From assembly GCF_900116515.1 (NCBI RefSeq), contig NZ_FPBA01000034.1:1-32432 (forward strand): a stretch of 32,432 nt of DNA, written 5' to 3'. The notes under the pieces were generated by a model. It was not told the DNA's origin and did no database searches. It saw only the letters and a program-made list of their open reading frames with translations. Within the stretch, counting starts at the first letter, position 1. Each line of letters opens with the position of its first letter. The DNA is from Geodermatophilus amargosae (GTDB lineage: Bacteria; Actinomycetota; Actinomycetes; Mycobacteriales; Geodermatophilaceae). This document shows, in pieces, positions 31,855 through 32,432 of this stretch. A program made the position numbers and the translations under genes.

Positions 31855-32432
31855 TTAGGTCGGCGCTCGGGCGTAGCTGTTGAGGCGTTGTCCGCAGACG
31901 ATGTAGGTGCCGGTCCAGGTCGCCAGCAGGGCCTGCAGCTGGTGCAGGACCGCATAGAGACTCAGACCGGCGCAGCCGCTTTTGGGTCGCTGCGCAGCGA
32001 AGTGAGGAACAGCTGGGCGGCGGTGACCAGGGTGACGTGGCGGTGCCAGCCGGCGAAGCTGCGGCCCTCGAAGTGGTCGAGCCCCAGGCCGGTCTTCAGT
32101 TCCCGGTAGTCGTGCTCGATCCGCCAGCGGATCTTGGCCAGCCGGACCAGCTCGGCCGGGTCGGTGTCTTCGGGCAGGTCGGCCAGCCAGTAGTCGGTGG
32201 GCTCGCCGACCTCGGCGGGCCATTCGGCCAGCAGCCAGACGGCGGGCAGTGTGCCGTCGGCAGCCAGCCGCCCGGTCGGGCGGCGGCCGGCCGGGCGCAC
32301 CCCGATCGCCAGGAACCGAGAGGCGAGCGGGCCGCGGGAGCCATCCCGCCAGATCAGCGCCACCGTGGCGTCGCGCCCAGCGGCCAGCGCGTGCTCGCGC
32401 AACCCGACCGCCCTGGTCCGGTAGCGAGGCTT
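31855..32432 (-). pseudogene. IS701/IS4-type transposase, C-terminal part, frameshifted (runs off window end)
   Basis: The minus frame enters from the window end ('KPRYRTRAVGLREHALAAG') and reads 'TDYWLADLPEDTDPAELVRL' and 'KIRWRIEHDYRELKTGLGLD', which holds the Y-R-E-K signature with the third catalytic Glu, then 'GWHRHVTLVTAAQLFLTSLR'. It stops at a TGA near 31962, but one missing G there restores 'GLSLYAVLHQLQALLATWTG' and 'NSYARAPT' to a TAG/TAA at about 31855. It is a different element from the IS701-like fragment at the left window edge. Its start is outside the window. Confidence 0.75.

Noticed and set aside
31628..31858. Open plus-strand frame after the cupin gene
   Set aside because: It starts inside the terminator-like hairpin and has no motif or ribosome site.

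Overview
The window is high-GC DNA with strong G/C preference at third codon positions, many GTG starts, and typical actinobacterial families: a BTAD/AfsR-type regulator, DUF4389, a CapA lipoprotein, a Tat-type lipoprotein deacetylase and IS701/IS5/IS3 remnants. It most resembles a soil or rock actinomycete chromosome such as Geodermatophilaceae; the genus is inference. No rRNA, intact tRNA or CRISPR array was seen.

Layout. 1-1.8 kb is mobile-element debris: an IS701-like transposase 3' part joined to an IS5-like 5' part, then a frameshifted tyrosine recombinase. 1.9-3.6 kb has a TetR regulator divergent from a DUF4389 membrane protein. 3.7-5.1 kb holds gene fragments (DUF4386-like, SRPBCC-like, DUF2958-like) and an intact PIN toxin whose antitoxin keeps only its C-terminal tail. 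5.1-8.9 kb has an MFS transporter divergent from a coupled pair, an unknown GNAT-like protein and a UGT-type glycosyltransferase. 9.0-12.8 kb is a decay zone: a tRNA 3' fragment, a second IS5-like end, a run of small minus-strand ORFs (several frame-broken), a near-perfect 30-bp palindrome, and fragments of a multicopper oxidase, a TPP enzyme and a nitroreductase.

12.9-17.9 kb carries cell-envelope genes (CapA-like lipoprotein, zinc-ribbon/TM protein, anchored acidic protein, NodB-like Tat lipoprotein), broken by an IS3 orfA fragment and a third IS5-like end. 18.4-23.1 kb has a SnoaL-like protein, a methyltransferase and a membrane protein that meet head-to-head with both 3' ends damaged, an ABC ATPase/permease pair and a rhodanese lacking its catalytic cysteine. 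23.2-27.8 kb has the 995-aa BTAD/NB-ARC/TPR regulator, a CPBP protease and a small hypothetical. 28.3-32.4 kb has a second dead integrase, a NarL-type regulator lacking the phospho-acceptor aspartate, a dead alpha/beta hydrolase, a cupin protein and another IS701/IS4-type transposase that runs off the window.

This is an accessory region with intact core-like genes embedded in repeatedly invaded and decaying DNA. No clear multi-gene defence or biosynthetic system was recognised. The least explained intact unit is the pair at 7054-8897. Many frame breaks are single-base losses in G/C runs, so some may be assembly errors rather than true pseudogenes.
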